Shown here: piece after piece, positions 21,227 through 32,734 of the stretch
Layout: every line of letters starts with the position of its first letter
Position numbering within the stretch: position 1 is the stretch's first letter
Assembly: GCA_024721245.1 (NCBI GenBank)
Contig: CM045556.1
Coordinates: 4,818,337 to 4,882,336, forward strand
Direction: 5' to 3'
From: Mitragyna speciosa
Lineage: Eukaryota; Streptophyta; Magnoliopsida; Gentianales; Rubiaceae
Length of the DNA: 64,000 bases
Made by a program: the position numbers and the translations under genes
The notes under the pieces: generated by a model
Told to the model about the DNA's origin: nothing
What the model saw: only the letters and a program-made list of their open reading frames with translations
Databases searched by the model: none

Positions 21227-21701
21227 AAGGGTATAAACGAGTCGAGTCGAGCTCGAATATTAAGCTAATCGAACTCGAGTTTGAAAGCTAGGCTTGAGCT
21301 TGAGCTCGAGCTCGATCGAGCATCGAAACCAAAACTCGAGCTCGACTCATTAAATAGTTAGGCAAACTCGAGCTCGATTCGAGCTTGCCCGAAAGTCTAT
21401 GTTCGAGTCGTGCTCGAACTCAAGTATGAATAAAAATATATAATTTTTTCAAAATATAGAGGTATTTTAGTAATATCACCTATTTATAAAAAAATAATAT
21501 TTATTTATTTATTTGTAATATTTATTTATTTATCGAGCTCGAAAAGCTCGACGAGCTTTTCGAGCCGAATATCTATATATTCGAGCTAGGTTTATACTAC
21601 TCAAGTTCGGCTCGAAATCGGGTTGGAGCTTGGTCAACTCGAGCTCAAGACGATCTGTTGACTGAACTACTTGCAAGTAGCTCGAATTGACAGCAACCCT
21701 A
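21227..21701. repeat. GAGCTCGA-rich repeat, second and diverged member
   Basis: The block begins AGGGTATAAACGAGTCGAG and ends ATTGACAGCAACCCT. It is packed with CTCGAGCTCGA motifs and inverted copies (CGAGCTCGAAAAGCTCGACG) around an AT-rich centre. It resembles the element at 20048-20467 in style but not closely in sequence. The ends are poorly matched, so boundaries are approximate. The corresponding place upstream of PPR-C and PPR-D lacks it, showing it is an insertion into this unit. Confidence 0.6.
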
Positions 21702-23544
21702 GTTTCTATGTAATAGGTTGAATTTGCATACAAACATGTAAGTGTTTCTTAAATAAAAATGATTACTTAATTTAGTAAGGGTAATAATTTGATATCAATT
21801 AACTCTAATTGAAGGATTGTGTACACTTTTATTGTTTGTATCAGCCCTCACTAACCTACGACGATTTATTCCTTGTTCATTCCTTCTCCTAATTTTAATT
21901 CACATATAGAAATATAATAAGATATTAGAGTGAACCCAAGAAAAACTAGAAGCATAAAATTCTCCAAAGACCAAAATTGGACTATCAACATTTGGGAGGA
22001 AGTGCTCAATTTTGAGCTAATTTTTAGGAGATAAAATTGATGGTAACTGCATTAATTTATGATCCTTTATTTGAGGTCAACAATAAGTATTTCATTCATA
22101 GAAATTAAAAGGTATTAGATTTTCCGTTTATTATAGCTTGTGCATTCTCACATTTTATGCTAGTTAGAAAAGAGATTGATACAGTATTTAATAGTTAGAT
22201 CTACAAATGCTCAAATTTTTGAAAGAAATAGGGCTGGTCATTTTCATGTTGTATGATAAATCTGAAATATGTATACATTTCATTCTTCCTTCATCAACTG
22301 CTTTAAGATCTTTGACGTTTTTTTTTTTATATTTTTTTCTTATCTTATCCATGTCAATATTTTCACGGTTTTTTTGCAAAAAAATGCACCAATTTCACCT
22401 AGCTTAGAATTTGTGTATGCTGTTTCGATAAATAAATGCTATGAGCATTGCAGACTTTGTAGATGAGTTGAAAATAAACAAATCTATGATATTTTGCGGG
22501 AAATAAAGATGGAGACATAATGGTAAATTCTGATGGACTTTACATATTTTTCAGTAGAAGAAATTAGGGGACATACTATTTTTATATTTTTTGGTAGAAG
22601 AAATTAGGGGAACAACTTGGGAGGCTGTACGGCATGCAGTAATATACATGTCATAGCAAATGCATAAATGAAATAAGAGCAAACTTTATAATTCAATTTC
22701 ACACAAACACATTTATAAAATCAAACATCTAAACTTATCTGAACCAGTATTAAATTAATGCAACATTATGGAGATCACATCTACTAAGAAAATAATAACC
22801 CAGATTAGATTTTTAGTTAAAAATTTAAGGTTCAAATTAAATATTAATTTGGAACTAATCTTTTTTTTTTTTTTTTTGGTCTTTTACAATATATCAAACG
22901 TTTTATCTACTTTAGGAAAGATAAGTAAGTAAGGGTGCTCTTTCTCGTCTCTCACTCTGCCTAAAAAAGTCACCCTCACTCATTGTTCACTTAATTTACT
23001 CATCCCTATGACCTATCCCCTACTTTGGCTTTGCCCCTATCCAGCAATTCTCATTAAACGTCAGCTTTGATTTTTCTTTTTCGTTTGTTGTTAAATATTT
23101 ATTTTGTTACAAACACATATTCAAATGATATATTCAAAAAAATAGACAAATATTTAAATACCACTCAAATCTTATTATAAAGTTAAAACTATAAAAAAGT
23201 TACAAAGTGTAATATAACAATCGAAAGAATAATTACATTGAAAGTTCAAACTATACAATTAAAAAACTATGAAAAATTTTATAAATTAATAAAATATATT
23301 ATATACACTTTTATATATGTATGAGTAATAAAGAAAATAATGAATTTTTACTTATTTACATAGATAAATACATTAATACTAGTACAAAAATAATTTGGAA
23401 TAGATTAAGTGATAATAAAAAAAGAAAGTTCTCTAAGAGTTGAACGAATTATATATCATTATAATTGGAAAGATAAGGAAATATCACATAATATTTTAAA
23501 AAAAAGGAAAGAACTAAGATAAGGATAAAATATAATGGACTAGG
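21702..23544. repeat. Distal 5' flank of the PPR-B unit
   Basis: Homologous to about 30185-31765 upstream of PPR-C and about 55600-56700 upstream of PPR-D. Landmarks include TTGATATCAAT followed by a GAGCTCTAAT-like run and, further on, CTGGCCATTTTCATGTTGTA. All short ORFs here (for example 22188-22466) are AT-rich shadows. No gene seen. Confidence 0.8.
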
Positions 23545-23548
23545 GTGT

Positions 23549-26105
23549 GTTTGTTTGGAACTGAAAATATTTTCTGGAAAATATTTTCAGAATTTTCAGG
23601 TGTTTGGTTCCCATTTTTAGCCAGTAAAATGTTTTCTTAGGTAAATTATTTTACATAAGAGGGTGGAAAATAACTTACCCTCTTAAATTAATGAAGGTTA
23701 TTTTCATTTTAAAAAAGCACAGCATTTGACGTGTGCTTTTGTCTAAAACTGAGAACACCCTGATGGCTCTCTGAAGAAAGAAAGAAAGAATAGACAGAAG
23801 AAAAAGAAAGGGAAAGCTCGAGCTGTGGAGACAGATCGGAGGGGGAAGAGAGCTTGCGAAGACCTCCATTGACGACTGAAGCTTTCTGAAGTCAGATTGC
23901 TACGAAAGCTCTAAAACGCGCTCACACTTTCTTTGACCATCGCATTTCGAACCTCCGCTCAAAGGTGAGTTTGAATTTTTTTCCTGGAATTTGCTTTTTC
24001 TTTTTTAAATCTCTATTGGTTGCTAAATTGATGGAAATTGGAGAATGTGGATTGAGATTAAGGATTGCCATAGTTGCTAATTCAATTTTTGAGAAATTAG
24101 GGTTTTCCTAATTATTTTCGGCGGTAAGGGTGGGGATGGTGGTCCTAAAGGCTGGTGGAGGGGGTGGTTTTGCTAGGGTTTAGCGACGGTCAAGATGCAG
24201 TGGGGTGGCGGAGTAGAGGCCATCCTGAAATGAAGGAATTGGGAGAAATTGATAAATGATTTATATTTGTTATTTATTTAATTTTATTTTTTGAATAACA
24301 AAATAATTTACAAAAATACAAGAGATAATTCACTACTGATATTACTGAGCTGAGTAGTTATGATATTAATATTATGAAACCAATATTTAGCCATAAAGAA
24401 GCTGCTAAATGTATCTGTTATGGTTGAACAATACTATATCAGAGAATACTATATCAGAGACAGATTTTAGTTTGTCAAATAAGGCTTCTTTTCTCTGATT
24501 AGTAAAGGTTGATATTTGTTAGAAAGTAGTTGGAGGATGGAAGAACCCTTGTTGACTACAATATCTAGAATGAATCCACACTGCATCTGGTCTTGAGGCT
24601 TTGTAGGTGGAATTATTGAGCTTTCTTTGATGGCTTTGGCTAGGAAGTACAATCAAGACAAGATGATACGCAGCAATGTATTCTTCTTTCTTTCATTATT
24701 ACTTTCCTTTTTACACTTTCTCCTCATATCCGTTATTAATGTTCTGTTATAATATTTGTGATACTGATGCAAAGCGACTGCCTTAGCTATCAATTTGTTG
24801 CAAAGACAATTCATAACATTTTCTTTGTTTATCTACTAGCAATGGTGTTAGTATTATTACGAATCTGTGAAGAACATATTTTATGTTGATACTTTTTGTA
24901 TTGTACTTTAGAGAGACACAATAAGCTCGTCTTTGATTTCCCTAACCGAGTATTCCTATGTCAATGTATGACCTTTTATTTTCTAGCTTGAATCCTAATG
25001 TCAATCAAGCTATGAAATTGCCTAGTCTATAAAATTGATGATCTCGAGCAGGAAGATCTATTGTGATGGGATGGACCATTGTCATCATTGAAATTATAAA
25101 AGCCACCCCTGTGTTTTCCTCTAATCGTTAACATTTTTAGCTGCAATGTCTTGTGGGACTGTTAACTATCAAATTTTCATGGCTTCGTTGTCGATCAAAA
25201 TCTTTGTGTGGTTTGAGCAGTTAACGTGACCATTTTCCTAGTTGAACCAATGCTTTGAGTTTTCAAGTTTTCAATTGAAATCTTTGTGTTTCGAGTAATT
25301 GAGGCTTTAGATGTTTGTTAGTTCTTTGCATCTCTTATGGGATTGAATCGTGAATACTTTCTTCCATGTCAGCATTTGAAAGTAGTGAATGATCAGAATA
25401 TTTATTTCTTTAGGTGTTATGCTTGTCTGCATCCTCGTGGTATAAACTGCAGGCATACTTTTATCTAATTGATTAATTCTCTTTAATTGTTTTGGATTGC
25501 AGTTGAGGCCAGAGAAGAAGATCAAGTAGATATATATCTTGGGTATCCATCAATGCTTGTAGGAGATGGTTCTTGGAGCTCATAAAAGTTCTTGAATGGT
25601 CTTGTTGAGTCCTGATAGTTGTTGTGAATCCCTTTTTTAATTACCTTTTGTCTGGTGACCATTGTTGTGAAGTTTTGACTTGGTGGATGAGTTACATTTT
25701 TGTTGGTTTAAGGGTGCTATCATATTTTTTTCAAGATGTCTGTGCTTATATTTTCTTAAAGCTTGCCTATTACCTGAACTTCTTTAAAGTTGTAAAACAA
25801 TGCCTCGTTATTCGTTTAAAATCTTGTTTAAACATGTTAGTTATTATAACTCTTTCTTGGAGTTGGTTGGTATTTTGGATACAACCTAACTATTTTTTGT
25901 TAACTATTTTTTGCTTAACTAGTTTTTGTTTACAGCTTTTCTTTGTAGTTGGTAATAACAAACATGATATATGATTATGATGGATTTTAAATAATTTATT
26001 TATTATATACGTACATATATCTTAGTTATATACAATTTTTCAAAAACTTTTATAAATGTGAATAATAATTATATAATATTCACATTATAATTGATAAAAA
26101 GTAAA
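23549..26105 (+). other. Inserted segment with exon/intron-like structure, no coding region recognised
   Basis: The left end (GGGTGTGTTTGTTTGGAACTG, then repeated TTTTCTGGAAAATATTTTC) resembles the end of a plant DNA transposon and of the MITE at 5526-6243. A purine-rich leader with a GAAAGAAAGAAAGAA run (about 23776-23790) is followed by CTCAAAGGTGAGTTTG (a good 5' splice site near 23963) and, far downstream, TTTGGATTGCAG (a good 3' splice site ending near 25502). A short duplication CTATATCAGAGAATA/CTATATCAGAGACAG lies at 24434-24463. No matching right terminus or transposase is found. It separates the conserved flanks of PPR-B and PPR-C, so it inserted after or during their duplication. 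It may be a decayed hAT-like transposon or a non-coding transcript unit. Confidence 0.4.
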
Positions 26106-26929
26106 AGTAACATTAAAGTATAATAAGTCAGCAAAAATATTGTCCACGGATACATTGGAAGGCACCAACTAGTCCACAAGTACAGGATACAACAAAGAAG
26201 ACTTCAAGCTCAAAATCTTTCATGCTGCTCAAACGTATTTCTGACTATAGTGTATTATCAAGCTGGAATTCCAGTTCCCTCATTTGATTGAAGCATAGAA
26301 CTCATCAAGTTCGGTAGACATGGCTTTAAACAAAAATAAATCAGAGTTCAGCAGGTATGATAGATTGGCCATTACGCTCAAAATGCAAACTTCTGTAACT
26401 AACCATCTGGTGACCACCACAGACTGAAATGTGAAATATACTCATTCCATTATAAGATGATCCAGCAAGAAGGAAAAAATTTTCTTTTTGAGCTAAAACA
26501 CCTTTTCACTTGGTGAGTTTGCATCAGCTATTAAGTGCATCTTATCCATTATCTCGAGGTGGCTGTCAGATCACAGTGCCATCATCTGGAGGAACACTAT
26601 GCAAAGTGTTGGTTCACTTGACTAAGAAACGATATTGGATATGAAGAAGTTTTTGTACCTCCATGACAACATGGTAAAGTAGGATGACTCTGTTGGCGAA
26701 GAGGCATCCCACAATATGGTAGACATTACACTGCTCAAGACTTTAAAGCTTGAGTAACTAACTTTCTGGTGACTGCTACAGAATCAAATGAAAGATATAT
26801 TCATTCAGTTGTAAGTCGATCCAGCTAGATTAAAAGAGAAAATTTTGATAAATTACCTCTTCCAATTTTGAATTTTTGATTTCCAATTTCTGATTTAGTA
26901 ATTCATGCCCATTTCTGAATAAATGAGCT
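26106..26929. repeat. 3' flank of the PPR-C unit
   Basis: Homologous to about 15880-16680, and to 44335-44742 joined to 51135-51560. The landmark CACGGATACATTGGA occurs at about 26145 and about 44337. No gene seen; it carries sequence inherited with the duplicated unit. Confidence 0.8.
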
Positions 26930-27150
26930 CTTCAGGGACTCTAGACAGCAAAAATACACCTGCAATCATCCATTTACAGTTCCCATTAGTTATCGGAGGA
27001 CTTGTAAGCAACATTTGAAACATATCAAACAGATTAGATTTGTTTCCTTCAGTAGAAACCACATATATTAATATAGAGCAAAGTGGATAAATGCAGTGAG
27101 AAACCTTTGCAAGCATTTCCTGAAGATGTATCCTTGCCTCACGCATCTAC
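26930..27150 (-). pseudogene. Fossil PPR C-terminal piece downstream of PPR-C
   Basis: The minus-strand ORF 27146-26895 contains ARIHLQEMLAK, which is like helix B of a P motif, followed by STEGNKSNLFDMFQMLL, which lines up with PTEGNNPDLLDAVLKF at the end of PPR-B. There is no start and the repeat just upstream is out of frame. Same relic as at 16680-16935 and 51560-51794. Confidence 0.7.
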
Positions 27151-27333
27151 CTCTCTCTAAGATATCCATGAACAATAGGGTTGTATGCAAGGACATCAGA
27201 TGGATAAGCATCTGCTTCCAAATGCACAAGAAACACTTAAATGTCCTTCAGCAGTCTCGCTTTACTAAGGTCATTTATCATCATCACAAGCAGGTCACAT
27301 TGCAATCCTTCATTTGAAAGGTCTATAAAACAT

Positions 27334-29151
27334 TTACCCATGGGGCTTGGAAGGAAAATTTAGAAGCGCATCAAGAACATTACAATTGTTGCCTTCAGCG
27401 GGAACTAAGTTCAGTAACATCGAAAAGTTGGATGAATCAGGTGAAAATCCTTTCTCAATCATCTCCTCAAGAAGCACTTTTGCCTGAACATATTTACCCG
27501 CTTTAAGAAATCCACGCACAATAATATTGTATGTGAGGTCATCTGGCAAACACCAATCTTCTTTCATTTTCGTAAGAATCTCTTTAGCTTCCTTTACCAT
27601 TCCTTCTTCACAAAGTCCTTTTATCAGTACATTGTAAGTTACGACATCGGCATGCAATCCTTTGTTAGCAAGACTTCGAAAAATACTTTGCGCAATCTCA
27701 AGTTTCCCAATTTTGCAAGAACCATCAATGATGATGTTGAACATGGCAATGTGAAGTTCTATACTGTCACTTTCCATTTTCTGTAAGAAAAGCAATGCTT
27801 CATCAATATGTCCGTTTCCCGACAAACCTTCCAACATGACACAGTATGTATAAAAATCAGGTATTAGTGCAGCAGCTTGCATCTCATTGGAAACTCGTTT
27901 TGCAGTCGCACAATGTCCAGCCCTAAATAAGCCCTGCATGACTGTGTTATAAGTGGCGATATCAGGTTTCAAACCTTTAAGAGGAATTTCTCTGAAGAGA
28001 TGCATAGCTTCGTCCACTTTTATTTTCTTAAAATATCCGTTGATTAAAATACTATAGCTGTAAATATCAGTGCTGGGTCCTCCAGCATTCATTAGATCAA
28101 AAATTTTTTTGGCGTCATCAATTCGGCCCTGCAAACAATATCCATCCAGCAATGCAGTGAATGTGAGGGTAGAAGGATGCTTACCACATTTAATCATGAT
28201 ACTGATTAGGCCCCCTGCTTCTTTGATCTTTCCTTCCTTACAAAGCGCATCAACCATAATGTTATACGTGTAGACATCTGGAGAAATATTAAGATCAATC
28301 ATCCCATCCCAAAGCTTTTTGACCTCCTTCCACCTGCCACTATTACACAGGCCTTGAATCAAACAGTTATACATGATGACGTCTGGGAGAATGCTGTTAT
28401 CAATCATCTCAGAGAAAAGGGAAAAAGCTTCATCAACCATCCTATCCTTGGACAAGCTGTCAATGATAGTGCTGTAAACAATAGTATTCGGCTTACACTT
28501 CCCTTTTTCCATTATCCTAAGAAATTCAATGGCCTTGCTAGTGTTCCCCGCCTTGCACAACCCATCTATAACAGTCCCATATGTTTTCTCATTGAGTTCA
28601 CATAGCTTTTCATATATTATCTTCCTAAATAATTCTTGTGCCTCGAGAATTCTGTGTACAAGAAAGAAACCTTTAAGTAAAGTGTTGTAGGTGGTAGTAT
28701 CGGGCACATAACCGCGCTTGAAGAATGAGCCCAAAACAGAAAAACCACAGTCGATCCTATTCGAGAGGCAGTAACAATGAATGGCAATATTCATGGTACA
28801 ATCATTAATAGGAATGCAACCCAAGAAACACACATCTTTGTATATATAAATAGCAGCAGAATATTGCTTCATCTTAACTACGAGGCCAAGCAATTTGTTG
28901 AAATCAATAACAGAAGGCAGAGGTCTCATTTGGACCATCTGCTTGTAAAACCTCAAGGCATCGTCAATATTACTTATATTATCACCAAAATCTCCAGATT
29001 TAAACAATAATATGCCATCAAGACGAGACCTCGAAGAAACAGAAACCTCAGAATTAACTCCTGGGGCGTCGTTGCGATTGAAAGAAAATGGTAGCCTCGC
29101 ACTCCCAGTAGCGCCAGCTGCAATTGAAAAGGAAGCAAAGTTTCTCCTCAT
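27334..29151 (-). CDS. PPR-C: Rf-like P-class pentatricopeptide repeat protein, 605 aa
   Basis: This intact single-exon ORF starts MRRNFASFSI, followed by an Arg/Ala/Ser-rich presequence-like region to about residue 28 and the conserved linker FKSGDFGDNISN. Fourteen P motifs plus a partial one follow, and the protein ends FPSKPHG. By-eye 5/35 pairs for motifs 1-14: NN, ND, NN, GN, SD, ND, NS, TD, SD, ND, CH, ND, ND, ND. Compared with PPR-B, about half of these pairs differ (for example motif 1 NN against TN, motif 13 ND against TN), while framework residues are largely shared, so the RNA target is probably different. It likely acts in mitochondria on a specific transcript. Downstream is a fossil PPR tail; upstream a degenerate TATA-like TATAGGA lies about 80 bp before the ATG. 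Confidence 0.95.
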   Translation of the reverse strand: MRRNFASFSIAAGATGSARLPFSFNRNDAPGVNSEVSVSSRSRLDGILLFKSGDFGDNISNIDDALRFYKQMVQMRPLPSVIDFNKLLGLVVKMKQYSAAIYIYKDVCFLGCIPINDCTMNIAIHCYCLSNRIDCGFSVLGSFFKRGYVPDTTTYNTLLKGFFLVHRILEAQELFRKIIYEKLCELNEKTYGTVIDGLCKAGNTSKAIEFLRIMEKGKCKPNTIVYSTIIDSLSKDRMVDEAFSLFSEMIDNSILPDVIMYNCLIQGLCNSGRWKEVKKLWDGMIDLNISPDVYTYNIMVDALCKEGKIKEAGGLISIMIKCGKHPSTLTFTALLDGYCLQGRIDDAKKIFDLMNAGGPSTDIYSYSILINGYFKKIKVDEAMHLFREIPLKGLKPDIATYNTVMQGLFRAGHCATAKRVSNEMQAAALIPDFYTYCVMLEGLSGNGHIDEALLFLQKMESDSIELHIAMFNIIIDGSCKIGKLEIAQSIFRSLANKGLHADVVTYNVLIKGLCEEGMVKEAKEILTKMKEDWCLPDDLTYNIIVRGFLKAGKYVQAKVLLEEMIEKGFSPDSSNFSMLLNLVPAEGNNCNVLDALLNFPSKPHG

Positions 29152-29226
29152 CTTTATCAGTGGAATCCGAAATCTGCCAGCGAATGCAAACTGCCCAAAT
29201 CGATTTTACCTTTTAAGCGGTTAGGA

Positions 29227-29233
29227 TCCTATA
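29227..29233 (-). promoter_or_regulatory. Degenerate TATA-like element upstream of PPR-C
   Basis: Minus-strand TATAGGA within CTCAATTATAGGATCC, the position equivalent to TATAAAG (PPR-B) and TATAAAA (PPR-E). The match to a TATA box is poorer here, so promoter strength may differ. Confidence 0.35.
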
Positions 29234-31765
29234 ATTGAGAGAGGAGAACTGGAAATACAAAAAAAAGCTTAATTATTCTCTGCTAAAAAAACAGAAAAGT
29301 GACACGTATTTTAATTGGCATAACATTAGATTAATTAGTGCAATACGGGTGTATTACAGTTAATAAGATAATCCAAATCACTCATTCATTATATAGTTTT
29401 GATTCATATTATTAACGAGTACAGTGTTCCTGTTCTCTATTATAAGTTGTGCATTTTGGTAAATATTTGATGAAATTACAATTTTTTTGCAAAGGAGAAA
29501 TTACTGTAACAGCATATAATGCCGTAGGATATGCAATAATGGCATTAGCAAGGAAAAAAAAAGATAAAATAATAATTAACTTGACAATGATTAATTAAAG
29601 ATCAAAACATACCTTCACAAAATTTGATCATTTTGTAGAACATTTATTCTACAAATAAATCACCGCACTTTTTCATCACTAGGTATCTTATAGAATTCTA
29701 TCCATTGGATATTTTTATACCATGTAATCGAAAGGAACTAATATAATAACTCAAATGTAATTCTCACACACATCGATGTTATTTATTAGGTGAAACTTCT
29801 TCCTAAGATAGGTTCAATGGAATTCTCAAAAAAAAAAAAAAAAAAATTATAGGTTCAATGGAATTTCAAATTTTTAAGGACACCATGTGCTATTAATGAA
29901 GTCGAAAAGTGATGCATATGCAACCAAAATTAGACAGCAAAGATGAATGCATGAGCAATCAAAAAATAAATTTTAGAAGAAGAAGAAGAAGAAATTAAAA
30001 TGTACTAAAAAAGAAAATAAAAAATATTTTTAACTACGAGATGTGTATATGTATATCATATTCACATATCTTTTAAGAAAAAACCTTGTTATCTTTTTAA
30101 TTTCATTTTCAATGGACCCCCGAAAAAATATCAGGCAGAAAGTAGACTTACATCAATTTCTTTTTTATTATTTATTTTTATTTAATGAGTTGAATTTGTA
30201 TACAACAATGTAAGTGTTTCTTAAATGAAGATGAATACTTAATTTAATAGTGGTAATAATTTGATATCAATGAGCTCTAATCTAAGGACTGTTTTCACTT
30301 TAATTGTTAGTATCAGCTCTTATTAACCTACAATGAGTTAATCCTAGTCCATTCCCAAATATAGCAAGGTTTTGAAATGTATCCAAGAAAAACTAGATGC
30401 ATGAAATTCTCCATAGACCAAAATTGGACCATCAACATTTAAGGTGGAACTGCTCAATTTCGAGCCAATTTTTAGGAGATAGAAATATTGGTAACTAACC
30501 TTGAATTATGATCTTGCATCTAAGGTCAGTGATAAGCATTTCATTCAAAGAAGCCAAAAAGCATTAGCTTTTCCTTTTATTGTAGCTTGTATATTCTAAC
30601 ATTTTATGCTAGTCAAAAAAGAAACTCATACCATATTCAATAGTTGTATCTATAGGTGCTTGAATTTTTGAAAGAACATTGGCTGGCCATTTTCATGTTG
30701 TACAACAGATCAAGGCCTAACAAATACCTTCAAATTTGATATATCTCAAATATGTATACACTTTATTCTTCCCTCATCAACTGCTTTAAAATTTTTTACA
30801 TAGCTTGAGCTATAAACATTTTATTCTTCTTTTATCTTCTTCATGCCAATATTTTTTAGATCTTTAGAAAAATTGCACCAATTTCGTCTAACTTAAAATT
30901 TGTGCATGCCATTTCAATAAAGAGACAGCTATGACCATAGTAAAATTTGTACTGGTTGAAAATAATTAACCCTGTGATATGCTATTAGGGAAAAAGAATA
31001 GAGTCATATTCAAATATCTTAATGAATTTTACATATTTGTCAGTAGAAGAAATTCGAGGAGATGTTTAATTTGTCGGTAGATGAAATTAGGTAAACAATA
31101 TGGAAGGCCGTATGGGCATGCAGTAATATACAGGCTGTAGCAGCAGGCAGAAATGAAATAAGAACAAGATTTAGGCAAAAACCCAATTTTGCTCATCTAC
31201 ATTTATAAAATCAAACATCTAAATTCTTTAGCATTGTACTAGTGCATCATGCAGGGGATGGCATCCTTTAAGAAAATAATAACCTGAATTAAATTTTTAG
31301 TTAAAAATTCGTTGTCAAGATTAATTATGATAAACACGTACTCAAATGAAATACTCAAAAAATAGAAACATAATGAATTATTACTCAAATATTGTTCTAA
31401 AGTTAAAACTATAAAAAATTAAAAAGTGTAATACAATAATAAAAAAATTATTTACGTTGAAAGTTTAAACTATACAAAAATATAACTATAAAAGATTTAT
31501 AAATTAATAAAATGCATAGTGTACACTTTTATATATATATGATAATAAAGAAAATAATGACTTTTTACTTATTTACTTAAATGTATACGTGAATATTAGT
31601 CCAAAAATCATTTGGAATAAATTAAGGGATGATAACTAAGGAACGTTTTAGTAAGAACTAATGACTTACATATCATTATAACCGGATAGATAGGGAAATA
31701 AATATATATATTATTATAAAAAAGGAAAGAACTAAGATAAAGACAGATTTTAATGGACTATTAGG
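29234..31765. repeat. 5' flank of the PPR-C unit
   Basis: Homologous in order to about 19660-23520 (PPR-B, once its two GAGC-rich insertions are removed) and 54240-56710 (PPR-D). Examples of shared text: CATCACTAGGTATCTTATAG, AATTTGATATCAATGAGCTC, and GCTGGCCATTTTCATGTTGT. No coding region seen. Confidence 0.85.
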
Positions 31766-32199
31766 ATTACATTTTTCTTAATTAAATTGTTTGTTTTATT
31801 TATTAGTATGAATCTAAATATAAGAAGGAGGCGAGACTGTCCACATTATCGCCAACATGGATGTGATTTTAGTGATATATATATACATATCTACACATAC
31901 AGAGACATAAACTTATGAATAAAGTCAATATATGAGAAGAAAAAAACATATAATCATAATATAATACAAAAAGGATGAAAGATAATAGTCCGTCAGACCT
32001 TCATCTCGGGAATTTGTGATAAGTGAGAGAAATATTACGCAGAGAGGGGAAATCAGTATATTTCAACAAATGTATTTAAAATTCTTCCTTATATAACCTT
32101 ACAATTTCTATTATTTGAAAGATTAGTTGAGAACATTGATTGATAATTAGCTACCTTTTAGGTTAATCTACATGGACATATATTCGTAAGATTAAAATA

Positions 32200-32730
32200 A
32201 AATAAAGAACTGAAAATAAAAGTAAACAGTAAAAGTTTGTAAAGTTATTGTAAAAACCATTTTTTCTAGCTTATGCATAGTCACACTGTTCACCTGCACA
32301 CATAAAAGTATGAGGTCGAAGTGGAGCTCTTTCTTCGTTGTACCTCTGACGCTCAAGTCAGTAAGGTATTAAAACGAAGAAGTAATGAGAAGAGCCCGGC
32401 TAGCTTGAAAGCTTACCTGTGAGGTTTTTTTTTTTTTATGAGACCCCATGAGGGGTATTTATAGTTGAGGGAGGAGAGAGAAGAACTGAGGGCTAAGGCC
32501 CTAGTTTGAAAAACCTAGTTGAGGTAGGTCGGCGGTGTTAAATAGAGACTCGTGGCATAAGAAAATATCACATCAATCATATCTAGTCAATTTTGACTTC
32601 TCAATCAATATTACCCGATTTAATGGGTAAATTCTGTCTCTACAATTATCAAGTTGAGTTAACGCTATTTCTGTCTACTTATTTGTCCCTCTTTTCATCT
32701 TGTGACTTGTGAGTTATGACTATCGGATAG
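32200..32730 (-). mobile_element. Possible LTR fragment
   Basis: On the minus strand a TATA-like CTATAAATACCCCTCAT (complement near 32450-32465) precedes a region containing TTACTGACTTGAGCGTCAGA (complement near 32350), wording seen in plant gypsy-type LTR leaders. Ends are not defined and no PBS or coding region is attached. It is probably a decayed LTR piece. Confidence 0.35.
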
Positions 32731-32734
32731 TTAC

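Noticed and set aside
20048..21701. CRISPR-like array
   Set aside because: GAGCCGAG words recur but there are no uniform repeats with unique spacers, and the context is plant nuclear.
25624..25974. 116-aa hydrophobic ORF on the plus strand
   Set aside because: Low-complexity AT-rich translation (Phe, Leu, Tyr). No start context or family, although it resembles a membrane protein.
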